Source: Styela clava (Eukaryota > Chordata > Ascidiacea > Stolidobranchia > Styelidae). Taken from it: a stretch of DNA of 64,000 nt. A model generated the notes under the pieces. It searched no databases and had not been told where the DNA came from. It saw only the letters and a list, made by a program, of their open reading frames with translations. The stretch spans positions 2,356,001-2,420,000 of the forward strand of contig NC_135255.1 in NCBI RefSeq assembly GCF_964204865.1. The letters run 5' to 3'. How positions within the stretch are numbered: position 1 is the stretch's first letter; each line of letters starts with the position of its first letter. Below are positions 1 through 22,922 of this stretch, in pieces. A program made the translations under genes and the position numbers.

Positions 1-1132
1 AAGTGGCATCAGTTTAAATTTGACTCTTTTAAAAATGAATCCTGATGTTAATCCAGCGAGTCAGTCACCAATTGATGAAAGTGTCATACCTGTTGTCCAA
101 CCGTTTCTTAGGATTCTCTACAATTTGAGAGGCCAAGTGAGTGCCAATCTTGATGAGCTAGAAAATGTGGATATCATTGACAAATAGGTGGTCCAACTCC
201 CTGGGTTTCTCCAGCAGTGATATCTTCAAAACGGTATGGCAAAGATATTCGTTTGCGTATTAATATGCGATTTTCTGAGAAAGCTATTATACATACGAGA
301 AAGGCATCCGATAGCTACTGTAGATGAAATTTTACAAGACTTTGGAGAAAGTAAACTGTTTTCGAAATTGGAGCATCTATCATCAAAATGAATTTCATCC
401 GAACTCAAGGGGTATGACTACGTATGCCACACACGAGGGTTTATACAGATATAAACGTTTTTTATTCGGAATCAGTTCTGCTCCAAAATAGTACCTAAGA
501 GCATTACAAGGTGTTGATTGAGTCCAAAATATTCTCGATAATATTAAAGTTCATGGGGTAAATGTAACCGATCACGATAAAAAAAAATAGAAAAAACTTC
601 CGACGAATATTCAATATTTGAATCTCACGTTGAGTAGGGAAAAGTGTAAATTCAGAATGCCAAGATTTGAATTTATAGGGCATGATATAACAAGCAAAGA
701 AATTTGTCCTGATAAATTGAAAGTCGAGGCTATCTTGAAAGTGTGTTGGTACAATGGCAAAAAGAGGAAAAACGAATTATTTGCTTTGCAAGCTGAAGTT
801 TAACTGATGTGGAAAGAAGGTACTTCCAGACGGAAAAAAAGGCATTGGCAATAATTTGGGCATGCGAAAGATTCCATGTTTATCTTTATGGTATCAAATT
901 TGAACTGAACTGCTAATCGACCATAAGCAACTTGAAACGAAGTTCGGTAATCGAAATATGGGTTCTTGAGATGATATCATATACATAAAAATATTGCTGA
1001 CACATTGTTCCGACTAGTCCAAAGTAATGGTGAACCATGCGAGAAATTGTCAGATGAAACCGGAGAACATGTTAAATTTATTGCTGTTCATACAACACCT
1101 AAAGAATTGGCAACAGGAGATAGGCTATAGAG

Positions 1133-2285
1133 CATGGGTCACCAACTCGTTGCCCGCGGGCACCAAGTCGCCCGCGAAGACCACATGAGTCGCCCGCATG
1201 ACTGTTCCAAAATAAGCATAATAACGGCGCTTATAAGTAAAAGCTACATCAATTAATTTTTGTCATGCTATTCTTGTATAAATCCCACTTATGTCTGTAT
1301 GTGGAAACTGACACTATGTTAATTAATATTGTAACGATCATCTTGCTTAGTATTTGACCTCAGTAATGTGACGGGTCATTCAATACTCTCCCAATCATGA
1401 CATCACAGATGTCACTTTCCACGAACCCGCGTTTTTTCTTGTCCATTGATTTGTGAAGCAGCAATAACACAGTTGTTGATTTCAAAGAAAATTGACAGAA
1501 AACCGAAAGAAAACCTACCATTTTCACGATGAGTGGGAGATGGATTTCCCTTTACCACCTTGCGTATGTCTAACTTGCGGGGCGATTATAGTAACGACAA
1601 AGCGGAGAGATATTTTACATCTTGTTACTATCCACTGATCAGCGCTGTAAGGGCAGAAAAAGCTCGCCTTCTAAATCAAACAGCAACCCTATTTTACGAG
1701 ACCAGTGTTTGGTTCAAGCTATCTTTTTGAATCAATATTTTTTGACATGAAATTCACCAGGAACTAAACACGGAACACGCCTCAATGATGAAAATCTGCA
1801 AGACTCGCTCAGAGTTACAGTGTCAAGTTACACGCCGGAGTACAACACACTGGTGGAGAAGCATTAGACCAAATTTGTTTGATTTTGGTTTCCTCCTTGT
1901 TGAAAACAAGATATTTATAATGACTTAAATGTGTTTGTAAATTTAACAGTACAACTGTTAAGTTCATTTTATCTTATAGACTTATGCAGGGTGTTCGTAA
2001 ACCTGTGGTGTGGTTTGCGAGGATATTATTGTAGTGACCACTTTGAAAAACAATCAGTTTGAAAATGAATAGTGATTTATTTGCTACATTGTGATAATCG
2101 TTTGATTTCCTGAAGAATCCTAAAGTTTATCAGTGTTTTCACTTGGCTAAATACCAGTAATTATCAATAATTGAAGCCTAATCGAGCAAATTAACTTTTT
2201 TGGAAGTGTGCATTGAACTGGTAGCCCTCCGCTTAATCTGTACTCAGAAAGTAGCCCTCGGCTTTGAAAAGGTTGGTGACCCCTG
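1133..2285. mobile_element. Non-autonomous hAT element with 8-bp target-site duplication
   Basis: Both flanks carry CTATAGAG (1125-1132 and 2286-2293). The ends are inverted: CATGGGTCACCAAC on the left and, on the complementary strand, CAGGGGTCACCAAC on the right, which differ at one base. These are typical hAT ends and an 8-bp duplication is typical of the superfamily. The interior at about 1510-1730 keeps a weak trace of the N-terminal BED-like part of a transposase (DEWEMDF, CLTCG, then SAVRAEKARLLNQ) resembling GTF2IRD2/Charlie-type proteins, split between frames. No DDE or dimerisation domain is present, so it could move only with a transposase from elsewhere. It sits between the RT and integrase parts of the gypsy-like relic and is therefore younger than it. 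Confidence 0.9.
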
Positions 2286-2534
2286 CTATAGAGTTTTGGC
2301 GATTTGTCATGGAGGACATCCGGGAATAGACGCTATGAAACAAAACCTAAGAACAAAGTTTTGGTAGCCAGGAATAGAAAGTGATAGTGAGAAATACTGT
2401 AAGTCATGTTATGGATGTCAAATGACTGGACAATCTATAGTTAGAACTGGATTACCAACATAGATGTTGCCGCAGATATATTAGGTCCTCTACCAACCGG
2501 ATACAGTATATTTGATGTTGATTGATATAGTCGT

Positions 2535-5500
2535 CAGTGGCGGCGCGTCAATAGGGCCAACCGGGGCAATGCCCCGGTTGTTTTTTCGGTATAATAAAAA
2601 ATATTCGAAAAATACCTCAATATCGGTTGCACAGACTGTCTACACTAGCCATATTCTCCCGACATGGTTCATTTTTCGCTCGCAAAGCCTTCGCCGAACG
2701 TCGACGGGGCGACGCCGATTTTGCCCCGGTTGCTCATTGTATATCGTATTCTCTCTTTTATCTTCCACTCGCCGCGTTTGTCTCGTTTGTTTTCTGTTTC
2801 TTTTACTAAATCATCGGGGCTAGCCCCGAAATTATGAAGACACAATGCCGACGTTTCTTACAACAACGTGTTGACATATTCACGCATTCCTTCTCGTTCG
2901 TTGGTTGCTTGAAGAGTTGATAGTTTCCTCGCCTTCGTTTTTGTCGCTTGTTTCGCTATTTGAATCAGTTAGAGACCTTTAGTCCATTTGCTTTCGATTT
3001 TCCACATTCCTTTTGAGCTCCTCACTTCTTTCCGGCTTCGCATTTCTTAGCCTTAGACCTCATAATGAATAAGGTTGATGCACTACTTCGCACTCCGTTT
3101 TCGCAGCTGCCGCTGGAACAAAAATTAGAGGTACACCGTCTTGGGCCTTATCAACCAAAAAATTGTTCACTGGAACAATCCCATGACGGAGGAAAGCGTC
3201 GGCGTACATTCTGCGCAGAAACTTGGTATAAAAAACACGAATGGTTGTGTTACAGCGAGGACAAAAATGCACTTTTTTGTTTTTATTGCCTACTTTTTGC
3301 TACCGCCCGTGACTCACGTTGGTGTAAATTTGGTTTTAGAGATCTTAAACATCTTTCCGAGCGTGCCAGGGATCATCAATCTTCTATGGAGCATCTGGAC
3401 AATGCAGTAAAATTCCGATCAATCGGAAATGTTAATATTGCAGCACAGTTGGATGAAGGACGCGCGGTTTCTATTCGTCGGCACAACCAAAACGTCGAAA
3501 AAAAACCGCCATGTTCTCGGTCGATTGATAGATGTTTTGAAGTTCATTGGTTGTCACGAGCTGCCCTCCGTGGGCACGATGAACGGGCTGGCTCTTCTAA
3601 TAGAGGGGTATTTTTGGATATGGTGGAATACACCGCATCCCTAGATACAGTATTGAGAGATCATCTTGATGCCGCAACTGTTTCGAAAGGGACATCTAAG
3701 GATATCCAAAATGATTTGCTCGACTCAATGTATAAAATTTATTTACAACATTTGGCTCTGGAAATTGAGAATTGCCAGTTCTTTTCGCTTCAGTCTGACG
3801 AGACAACTGACATCACGTGCGTTTCCCAACTGGCTGTGATTTTTCGGTTTGTGAAAGATGGTAAACCTGCCGAGAGATTTCACAGCTTTGTACCAATCGT
3901 TGATCGCACGGCTTGCGGGATATCGGCCGTACTGAAAGAAGTGTTACAGCCTTACAACGCGAAGTCAAAATTGATAGCTCAAACTTATGACGGCGCAGCA
4001 GACATGAGTGGGTCGAAACATGATGTTCAAGTTTATATAAAAGAAGATTTTCCTCATGCGCATTTTTTACATTGTTATGCACACCAATTTAACCTCGTTA
4101 TTAAAAATATGTGTCTTGATACCCCTCTCGTCCGTATATTTTTTGCAAATGTTTCGGGGTTTTCTTCATTTTTTCCGTTTCGCCGAAACGCTCTAACCTC
4201 CTTCGCCAGATATGTAGCCCAGCTTGTGCACCAACACGTTGGAACTTCCAATCACGCGTGGTGCAGGGCGTGTCCGAAATTAGGTCTGAGCTCATTGAGT
4301 GTTTCAATGGCATTCAGAGCTCTCCGGTTTGGGACGAACGCTCTGTGAGGGAGGCGGCAGGTCTAAAGCGTCTTCTATAATCTAGAAGATGGTGAGTTTT
4401 CATTTTTTCTCCACAATATTCTATCACGTGGATGTATTATACGGCGCATTGCAGTCGAGGCTAATGGATGGAGCGTCTGAGCAGTCGTGTATTTCAGACT
4501 TCTGCGATGCTGTATTTCGTATCCGGGAAACAATAAAATACGACGACACATGGAGTGCTTCTTTACGCCGCGGGCAAACAACGCAGCGTTTGATTTTGTC
4601 TGCAAAGGAATGCTGTGACATTCTGGTGAATCAAATAGGCGATCGTCTGCGCACTGAACACCTTGCCGCGTTCTCTTTGATGAACCCCAAACATTTTTCA
4701 AAATTTGCACGTCAATTTCCCATTCATTTGTTGGCTACTGTCTCCATATTTTACCCCATGATAAACGTGGGTAAATTGGAAAATGAATTGCTATGTATAT
4801 ACACCAATCAAACTTTTTTGAACATCACATCAACTTGCGCGATCTATGGGTTCCTCATAGATAACACTCTAGTAACTACCTTTGCGGCGTCTGCAAAATT
4901 TCTGGACATCATTTTGACGACGCCTATTTCTTCCGCCGACGCAGAGCGAACATTCAGCACGCTGAAGCGTATTAAAACGTATCTCAGAAACACAATGAAG
5001 CAAGATAGATTAAATTCCTTGGCTGTTTTATCCATTCACAGATACGTTATTTCTGGGATGCATGACTTTAATCAGCACGTTATTGAGCATTTTGCTTCCA
5101 AAAAACCGCGGCGTGTTGCATATATGTTCAAGCAGTAGAAGTCTAGCAGCATATATATCTATGAGTGAGCGACGCATGTCCTTATCTTTGCATTAACTTT
5201 CCTTTCTTCATAGTAACGTTTTAAACCTTATTTTAGGTTTTATCTGCTTTCCCGAAGTTTCTGTTAATATGTCATTGTAATTATCTGCGTAAATATTGCC
5301 TTTCCTTTTGAAAGAGGTTTCAAAATAAACTATGTCTATATTTATTAATTCCTTGACTTGGACCGGGTTTAAAGACACTTTCTTATCGTTAAATATTGTC
5401 GCTTTTGCCGATTGGTTGTTATCGATGGAATGGTTTTTATACTCATAAAATGATGGGAGAACTTACAGCGCTCATCCTGTCCCCGTAGATGGGGGTGACT

Positions 5501-5552
5501 TGGTCCCGCAGTAGCTTGCCCCGGTTGTCAAAATGACCACGCGCCGCCACTG
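2535..5552 (+). mobile_element. Near full-length hAT element (ZMYM1-like transposase) with intact TIRs and 8-bp duplication
   Basis: The element is bounded by ATAGTCGT at 2527-2534 and 5553-5560. The terminal inverted repeats CAGTGGCGGCGCGT match perfectly at both ends. Just inside the left end is a near-perfect palindrome (2559-2579, AACCGGGGCA, a central A, TGCCCCGGTT), and its half TGCCCCGGTTG recurs close to the right end at about 5518, a likely subterminal transposase site. The element carries one decayed transposase gene (3065-5138) and lies within the integrase region of the gypsy-like relic. The exact duplication and TIRs suggest a fairly recent insertion despite the broken gene. Confidence 0.93.
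3065..5138 (+). pseudogene. hAT transposase pseudogene, ZMYM1/TTF-type zinc-finger family
   Basis: The reading from ATG 3065 begins with a TTF-type zinc-finger region: LFCFYCLLF, then a W..GF..L motif, then the HQSSMEHL histidine block. RNase-H-like landmarks of hAT transposases follow: SDETTDIT with the first catalytic Asp and TYDGAADMSG with the second. The 3' part from about 4389 runs to 5138 and holds the hAT C-terminal dimerisation segment (PISSADAERTFSTLKRIKT). The frame is broken: homology jumps one frame at about 3490, returns at about 3565, shifts again at about 4180, meets a TAA near 4378, and resumes in a third frame. A complete protein cannot be made from this copy. Family recognition comes from remembered domain patterns; a search against ZMYM1-like hAT proteins would settle it. 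Confidence 0.85.
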
Positions 5553-6430
5553 ATAGTCGTTATTATGAAATAGTAATTTTAAATTCTACAACATCTGAGA
5601 AATAAATCGGAAGTCTACAGTTTACACCATATCTTTTCCAGACATGCTATCCGTATTGCGTATTGTATAAATACTGATAATGTACAAGAAGACAATACGT
5701 TATTATCGGAAATTAAAAAAGCAGATCACCATTGAAGAGATTGAAAGTTGCAAAAGCTGGAGGCAAGAACTGGAAGAAAGTTTTGAATACCTATCTACTG
5801 ATGTATAGAAGCTCAGTAGCCTACATGCAAAAAACCGGTGCTTCTCCAGCAAATTTGATGTTCAAACGTGAACTTCGAACAAAACTGCAATATTATAATG
5901 ATCAAAGTGTCAGAGATCACGACTCTGAAATGAAGGGGGAAGATATATGCTGATCAAAAACGAAGAGCTTGTGAGAACGATATTGAAGAAGGAGATCAAA
6001 TTTTAGTAAAGTAGAAGGCTGAGAACACATTGTATCCAAACTTTAAACCTGAACCTTTTACTGTTAAAAATAAAACAGGCAATAGTTCAATTGTATAAGC
6101 ACCCGAAAGGATAAAATACAAGAAAAACGTTAACTCACGTTAAGAAGTTTCATGAACTTACATCGTTAATGACGATAATTTCGACCTATCAGATGTTGCT
6201 CAGTATGAAAATGTTTCAGATTCCAATTTGCCAAATGACTACAGTTAGAGTTTGACTGTATTACCTAGCAGACGAAAAAGAAATACTAAATTCTTTTCTT
6301 GATATGATAATCATGTTATGACTTGATTTATAGTGGGTAAGCTATTTTACTAATTCGAAATCTGTAAATGTGTCGTATATTTGGTTGGGGTTTCTGATTA
6401 TTTGGGAAAAAGGGGGGCTGTAGTGTCTGT

Positions 6431-7120
6431 TCATTTTGTGCGCTGTAGCACATCCCTCCGTGTGCTTGCTTGTTCGAGGTAATAAATCTTTATCTTGTGG
6501 CTGCAGGCACGTGTACTTAGAGTATGGAGGTCTCGGTTGAATCCGTAAGTTAAATCTGCTTGGTATCGAACAGTACTTGTTTTCTCGGGCAAATTTTTCT
6601 GGTTGGCATTTTCTACAATGATGAAATAGGCTCTGGCGGACGCTACCTTTACATCGAACCACGCGCCATAATTATCTGAAACAAAATTTCGCTTGTTTTT
6701 TTTCCCATCTGCACCACGAATCCAATGTTGCTCTTCGGACCAGTGTTTTTTCTTAGCAATAACGTCCGCCAGCATGGTTGTAAGGAATCTGCCACTTAAT
6801 CGTATTCCACGCTATTCATTCAATGGTTCGAAAGCAGTAGATGGAATTGACATAATCGGTGTGGTTAGCCGCATCTTTTTTGCCTGCAACGCAACAACAA
6901 AGTCATTGCTGTCGCCACTGATATCCCAACCGAGTTCAAAATTGATCCGGTTAATACCGATGCCAGTATCCGGGCTGGTTTCATCAAAATTGAATTTTTC
7001 AAATTCAAATGGGGTTATGCCTGGAGATTCAAGGAGGTATTCAAAGCCTCTTGTACAGTACTGGGGTAGAATGAAGAGACGAAGATTGAACTCAGTTTCT
7101 TCAACAAGCGGTACAAAGTG
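6431..7120 (-). pseudogene. Unidentified decayed protein-coding remnant
   Basis: The minus strand from about 7120 down to 6431 reads in one frame for roughly 230 codons with one internal stop (TAG at 6812-6814). The composition is protein-like, including GINRINFELGWDISGDSNDF upstream of the stop and WSEEQHWIRGADGKKNKRNF downstream. I do not recognise the family. The frame starts just after a stop at about 7122-7124 and has no initiator there, so the 5' end is missing or on another exon. It could be a transposon-borne gene, an old viral or host capture, or a degraded host exon. It adjoins the dead gypsy-like relic but reads in the opposite direction, so it is probably not part of it. Confidence 0.4.
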
Positions 7121-7149
7121 ATTCGGGATTCAGTAGTCATTGTACTTCC

Positions 7150-10100
7150 TGTTGTTGTTCATATAATTCACAGATGTCCGCCAACTATTTCTTTACGGTG
7201 GATGCAACTGCCGAAAAACTTATATATGGGCTATATGGGCTAATATTGGGCTATTGTCCCATTTACTGGGGGATACGGCATGTTCACTTGTCTCCTAATA
7301 ACTTTGGAGAGCGCCATTATAGTCCAAGCTGAAGAAAATGCGCCAAAAAGAGTACAGTCAATACAGGCTTTGCGGCAGTCCGGGGACACATAGAAGTGGA
7401 GATTTGTTGTGGTTGTGAGTCATCAGTCACAAAGTAAAAAAAAGTTAGGGTTGCATTTTTTTGAAAATCTATTTCGAGCGACCGTAATGGCCTTCTATGG
7501 GGCATGGGTCGAAATAAATTAAAACCTATAAGCGGGGATAACGCAGGAACGCTCCGGGTTTGTCAAACCCAGCGGAACAAACAAAAAAGCTCAATTTTCA
7601 CGATCGGAAAAAGTCGTCATAGGGTTGCGAACTGGTGACTAAACCATGAAGAATCTAATTCGGTGATACTCCTGTGAAGTACAAGGCATGGGATGAGTTA
7701 CAAATGGGTATTAACTGCAGGCTTTGGCTTTAGATTAGAAGGATTGACTGTCGTATTTTCAATGAAACGTTGAATAAAATCGAACTGCGAACTTTTTCCT
7801 ATCACAGTTGTGCTTATTTTACAAATAATATGTGTTCTTCAGAACTTGTTTCTCCGAAAACATTTCAGTTGTCAAACTTAGTTGACTGTAAGTTCTCACC
7901 CGATTACCCTCAATATAATTATCAGACAAAAATAAATTATTTCCAAAGTTTGTTTTCAATGAAATTTAGTCATGTGCTGGAATTCATTACTCTACATCAG
8001 TTTTCCTGATCGTGTTGACATAAACTGCTTCCAGTCTTTACTAACGCGCAATTCTACACTATAATAATTTATAGTCTCAGTAGCTCTTGGCACTTTAGTT
8101 GTCGCCCGTAACTTCGCTCAGTTAAACCTCCTTTATTTTTTGTGAGTGCGCGTGACCTCACTTAAAATTCTCCAAAAAATTAATAGAAAGCAAATTTTAC
8201 TATCGTGTATATATATATGTACACCGGAAATCAATCAAACTAGCAAATATCTTTTAATAGAGCCGGAGCTATTCGCTTCCTCCCAGGGACAATACTGTTT
8301 GATCATGATTCAGGACAGGTCTATAACGGAAATGCGCTGAATTGCTTACTATGTGCAAACGTGAAATAAAGACGAATACAACATCGTCCTCTGGAGAGCA
8401 CTTTCTGCATATATACGATGCTTGCGATAGGTTCCCAAGTTCTATGATAGATTCTTCTCCCAATTTCTTGCAGGTGCCATGAAACTAGTACACACATATT
8501 TCGCATTAAATGTTGTTGCTTCCTCCGGCACAATTCTACGAAGCACATGCCGCCTTGCTAACCCCTGTCACACCGATCTCCAACGCAGGCCAGTTGAGAC
8601 TGGCGCTGGTCCATTGCACTTCATTACATGTTGACACACAAAGCATTTAGTTAATTGTACTATAAAAGTTCAAATGATACACAAGAACCAAGACGTTGAT
8701 TGAAATATAAAATACACAAGCGAGAACTCGGGCGTTAAACTTGAAATATTGAGATTGAGTTAGTCATGTCTGATGATAGGACTTTTTGGTCCAGATACCT
8801 GGTTTAATGTCAAAAGTTCACTACGTTCTGGTTTTCTCGATTACCTATTAAATTGGCATAAAGCGTGCGACTGCACAGATTGATTGTTTGCTTTATACCT
8901 GAAATGTTGAGTTTTTGTTCATTGACTTGATTACTGACAAATTGCTTTCCCGTTCCGAATGCAGAAATTGAGATTGTTTGACGTTGATTGCTAATCGACC
9001 GTGTGTCACCATAAAATATAGAGTGAGAATGTCCCTATTCTGCGTGTCCTATCCTAGTAGGCCAACTATTTAACGTATTTTGGCGGAGTAACTCCACCGA
9101 CTCTTTCAGAGGTCAAAAAGTACACAATCGATTGTAATGCCAAATATTTATATTTTGTACAGTTGCACAATCGAGTATATCCAAATAACAGATAACGAAA
9201 TAAAATTAAAACCTTAACACAAGTTTATGTGATGAAACCAAATTTTTAACTCACAAAGAAGGACGAAACAAAGATGTTAAACACTTGATCTGGGATAATT
9301 CGTCATCAACTTTTTTGCATAAAACGTTGCACCTTTACCATCCATATTCCTTGTCATGGCCGCAGCAATCTCATCGGGTTATCGGGTATTACATGACAAC
9401 CGTGATTTCCCTGCTCCCCCTTAAAATTTCAAACAACCACTCCCATTTTTCAACTGTGATTCGTAAGGCGCATCGGACTAGAGAAAGCAAAATGTTTTAG
9501 GAATTTAAAGACGGCGGTTTGTATATGAAGTAACTATACCGGTATTGGGTTTGAGTGTAGGCAATAAAGCACTACCTGATCCACGCATTGGGCACACCGG
9601 CTTGTAAGGCGGATGGTCGATTTTTGTGAAAATATAGGATTTAAAGTGCGCCTTGTGGTCCGTCAAAGACGACATATTGCGGCAAAAGCACATGACGGTG
9701 ATTTTGTCTTTTTCATCTTATCCAAATTAAACTATCAGCTTTGCAACATATATATTTGGAAAATCAAAAACCGCCTGATTTATTTGAATTCATGGTGTAT
9801 ACTTTCATCAGTTACAAAATAGTTATTGCAGTTGCGCAAAACCAATACGCTCAGTGGAAAATCTATACCACCCGTTTCGGAGCATACATTTCTGGAAGGG
9901 CATAGACTTTTAAAAGTGAATAAGCCATATGACACAGGAGTCAGCGTTATCTTAAGAGCATTGTTTATTATGCGACAGAACATTAAAAAGAGCAAAAGTG
10001 CTATTTTCCCTCACAGGCGGTAACATATAATATTGGCGTTGGGATGGCACTGTGCAAAAAGTGCTTCGTAATTTTCTGTGTGTCATGCCTGATACATTCT

Positions 10101-11597
10101 GTTAAATCGATCAGCATAGAACCTACGTGCTGATGAAATTATGTTTAAAACCAATATAAGTTGAGGCAAACAACGACCATGTAGGAGATGTTGAAAAACA
10201 CAAAATACAAGAGTAATAATTTTTTATGCACAGAAGAGACACCCATCTTTCCACGCAAGTTAGGGATATGTAGGCCTACAGTAACTAAGTAAGAAAAAGA
10301 TTTGCTGCCTATAACAACACATTGGAAAAACAATCCATAATCCATTTCAAGTTCCTCGATTGGTTAGCTCGATATAATAATTACTACAAATACACATTGT
10401 TTGTAGATCATTTAGAAAGCAGTTCAGTTTGTTTTCTGTTGTTTGGCCGTGTATTCGTTTGCGAAGCATAGCAGCCTATTTAATCAATAAATATGAGGTA
10501 TGTCTAAACCCAGTTTGAAAAGGCCTGTGTTTTATTTTACAATGAATCAAAACTAGTTTAATAGTGTGATGTACGCTCGATTGTTAAAAATCAAATCGGC
10601 CATTCAGCTGATCGAACTTGCCAATATATATTTCTAGGAAAATTCTGCCTCAATATTGGATACGAAAATTAAGGAGTGGTATTTTCAGTCTTAGTCTACT
10701 AGACGTTGCGGGTTTTTATTTATTCATTATTTTTGGTAATAATGGCCAAAAGGAGTGATCCGAATACATTCTCTGTTGATCATATTGGGCTCGTTATCTT
10801 GCTATTTGAATATATTGAAATTCTGAGCGTGAGAAGCTCAGGAAAGTAATTTTGAGCCGAGCCGAGTGTTGAAGTACAATCATTTTACGGGGCCAATATC
10901 TCTCCTAATATACACATATAGCAGTGTTGATTAATAGCTTGATTATCTATGATTAATCGATTTTTTCTACAAGACTTTTAACACAGAATGTGACATTTTT
11001 AAATTTCAAAATTGTAGCGTACTGAATGTAGCTGCCAATATTTGTCCATCGCTGGACATCGCCAACGATAAACTCGGATGGATTTAGCAAAATATGTCAT
11101 TCACTCACTACTTAACGTATTCCAATGAACTATTTGATTTGACAATCCCCTTGGATATCGGGTATTCGCTTTTGGACGTATATTAGTTTATTTAGAATTA
11201 TTATATACTTTATAAATGTACAAGAAAGTATTTGAATACAATTACTATTTTATTTATTGTGAGTACATTTAAGTAACAAATATAAATAATGGATCAATCA
11301 ATGAAAACTCATTTTCAATTGTAGTCAATTTTCTACATTAATTCAAGACCTTTGGATCGCTTTGCTAAATTCACGTTATTGTTGAACTTGTTATTATTTC
11401 TCTGGAATTGAATTGACAATAAAAATTGTGATGCAATTTACAAAGGGAGTGGTGGTAGCACCAGACTGGCGTTAGAAAAACGCATTTCTATCTCCTTTCC
11501 AAGAATTGTCAACGATTGGCATCTGGATCCTCCCGAAGCAAATCATTGTTCGTCAAATAACGAAATTTGTTTCTGGCGTTCGGTTTCTGATAGACCC
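7150..11597. other. Gene-free stretch upstream of the WT1-like gene
   Basis: I find no exon with convincing protein character here; open stretches are all under about 80 codons with biased AT-rich composition. There is a short AT microsatellite near 8208-8218. The last 150 bases before 11598 presumably hold the 5' untranslated region of the WT1-like gene, but no TATA box or other promoter element stands out. Confidence 0.5.
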
Positions 11598-22395
<10,798 letters not shown>

Positions 22396-22678
22396 TATAG
22401 GGGCTTTTGCTTTGCAGTAAAAACATATCAACATTTGATGAACTTTAAAGAGCATGCTACACTTTTATGGTCGTTTTAAGATTTTTACTAGTTGGATAAA
22501 ACTTTCATATGTGTACTTCTTTCAAAATTATCGATTACATTTCTTTCATTGTAAATACACGTGCATTGTGCAAAGAAAGGCTTGATATTCTAATGATCAG
22601 GAACGATTATTGCGGTGCTTTTCAAGAATTCATGAGCTGGAGGTTGATATTGTTACAAAACCCTGTAATTAATAAGCA

Positions 22679-22914
22679 GGTGCTCCCGAAGTATGCGAAC
22701 CAAGATGGCGGACATTGGAACGTAACATGGGTAACAGGTTAGGGTTAGGCGATAATTTTTTTCCAATTTTCCTAATTTTAGTCCTATTATCAGTTCGAAG
22801 ACTAGCCAAGAGCCTCCCGTAGTATTTATACCTAAAATTATGGCCTAACCCTCACCTAGTACACATATTACATTCCGATGTCCGCCATCTTGGTTCGCAT
22901 ACTTCGGGAGCCCC
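22679..22914. mobile_element. Short MITE with long terminal inverted repeats and 8-bp duplication
   Basis: AATAAGCA flanks both sides (22671-22678 and 22915-22922). The arms, roughly 70 bp each, are inverted copies: left starts GGTGCTCCCGAAGTATGCG and the complement of the right starts GGGGCTCCCGAAGTATGCG; both continue into AACCAAGATGGCGGACAT. The element is 236 bp and codes for nothing. The duplication length suggests hAT, P or Merlin ancestry, but the GG-starting ends do not decide between them. Confidence 0.88.
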
Positions 22915-22922
22915 AATAAGCA

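Larger units (their letters stand above)
1..6310 (+). mobile_element. Decayed Ty3/gypsy-like LTR retrotransposon pol relic, interrupted by two hAT insertions
   Basis: Reading the plus strand in shifting frames gives recognisable pol pieces. At about 300-480 there is a reverse-transcriptase segment (HPIATVDEILQDF, then a KLFSKLE-type strand and a TRGFIQI/FFIRNQF stretch). At about 618-750 comes the next RT block (LTLSREKCKFRMPRFEFIGHD, then PDKLKVEAIL). At about 2300-2420 is an integrase HHCC zinc-binding segment (HGGHPGIDAMKQNLRTKFW, then KYCKSCYGCQ), and at about 5730-6100 the integrase C-terminal tail (ADQKRRACENDIEEGDQILV). Stops and frameshifts occur throughout, and the region that should hold the YxDD catalytic motif reads ILDNI, so it is dead. 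Removing the insertions at 1133-2285 and 2535-5552 restores pol colinearity. The 5' part lies outside the window and I could not define LTRs; the right edge is approximate. Confidence 0.85.
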
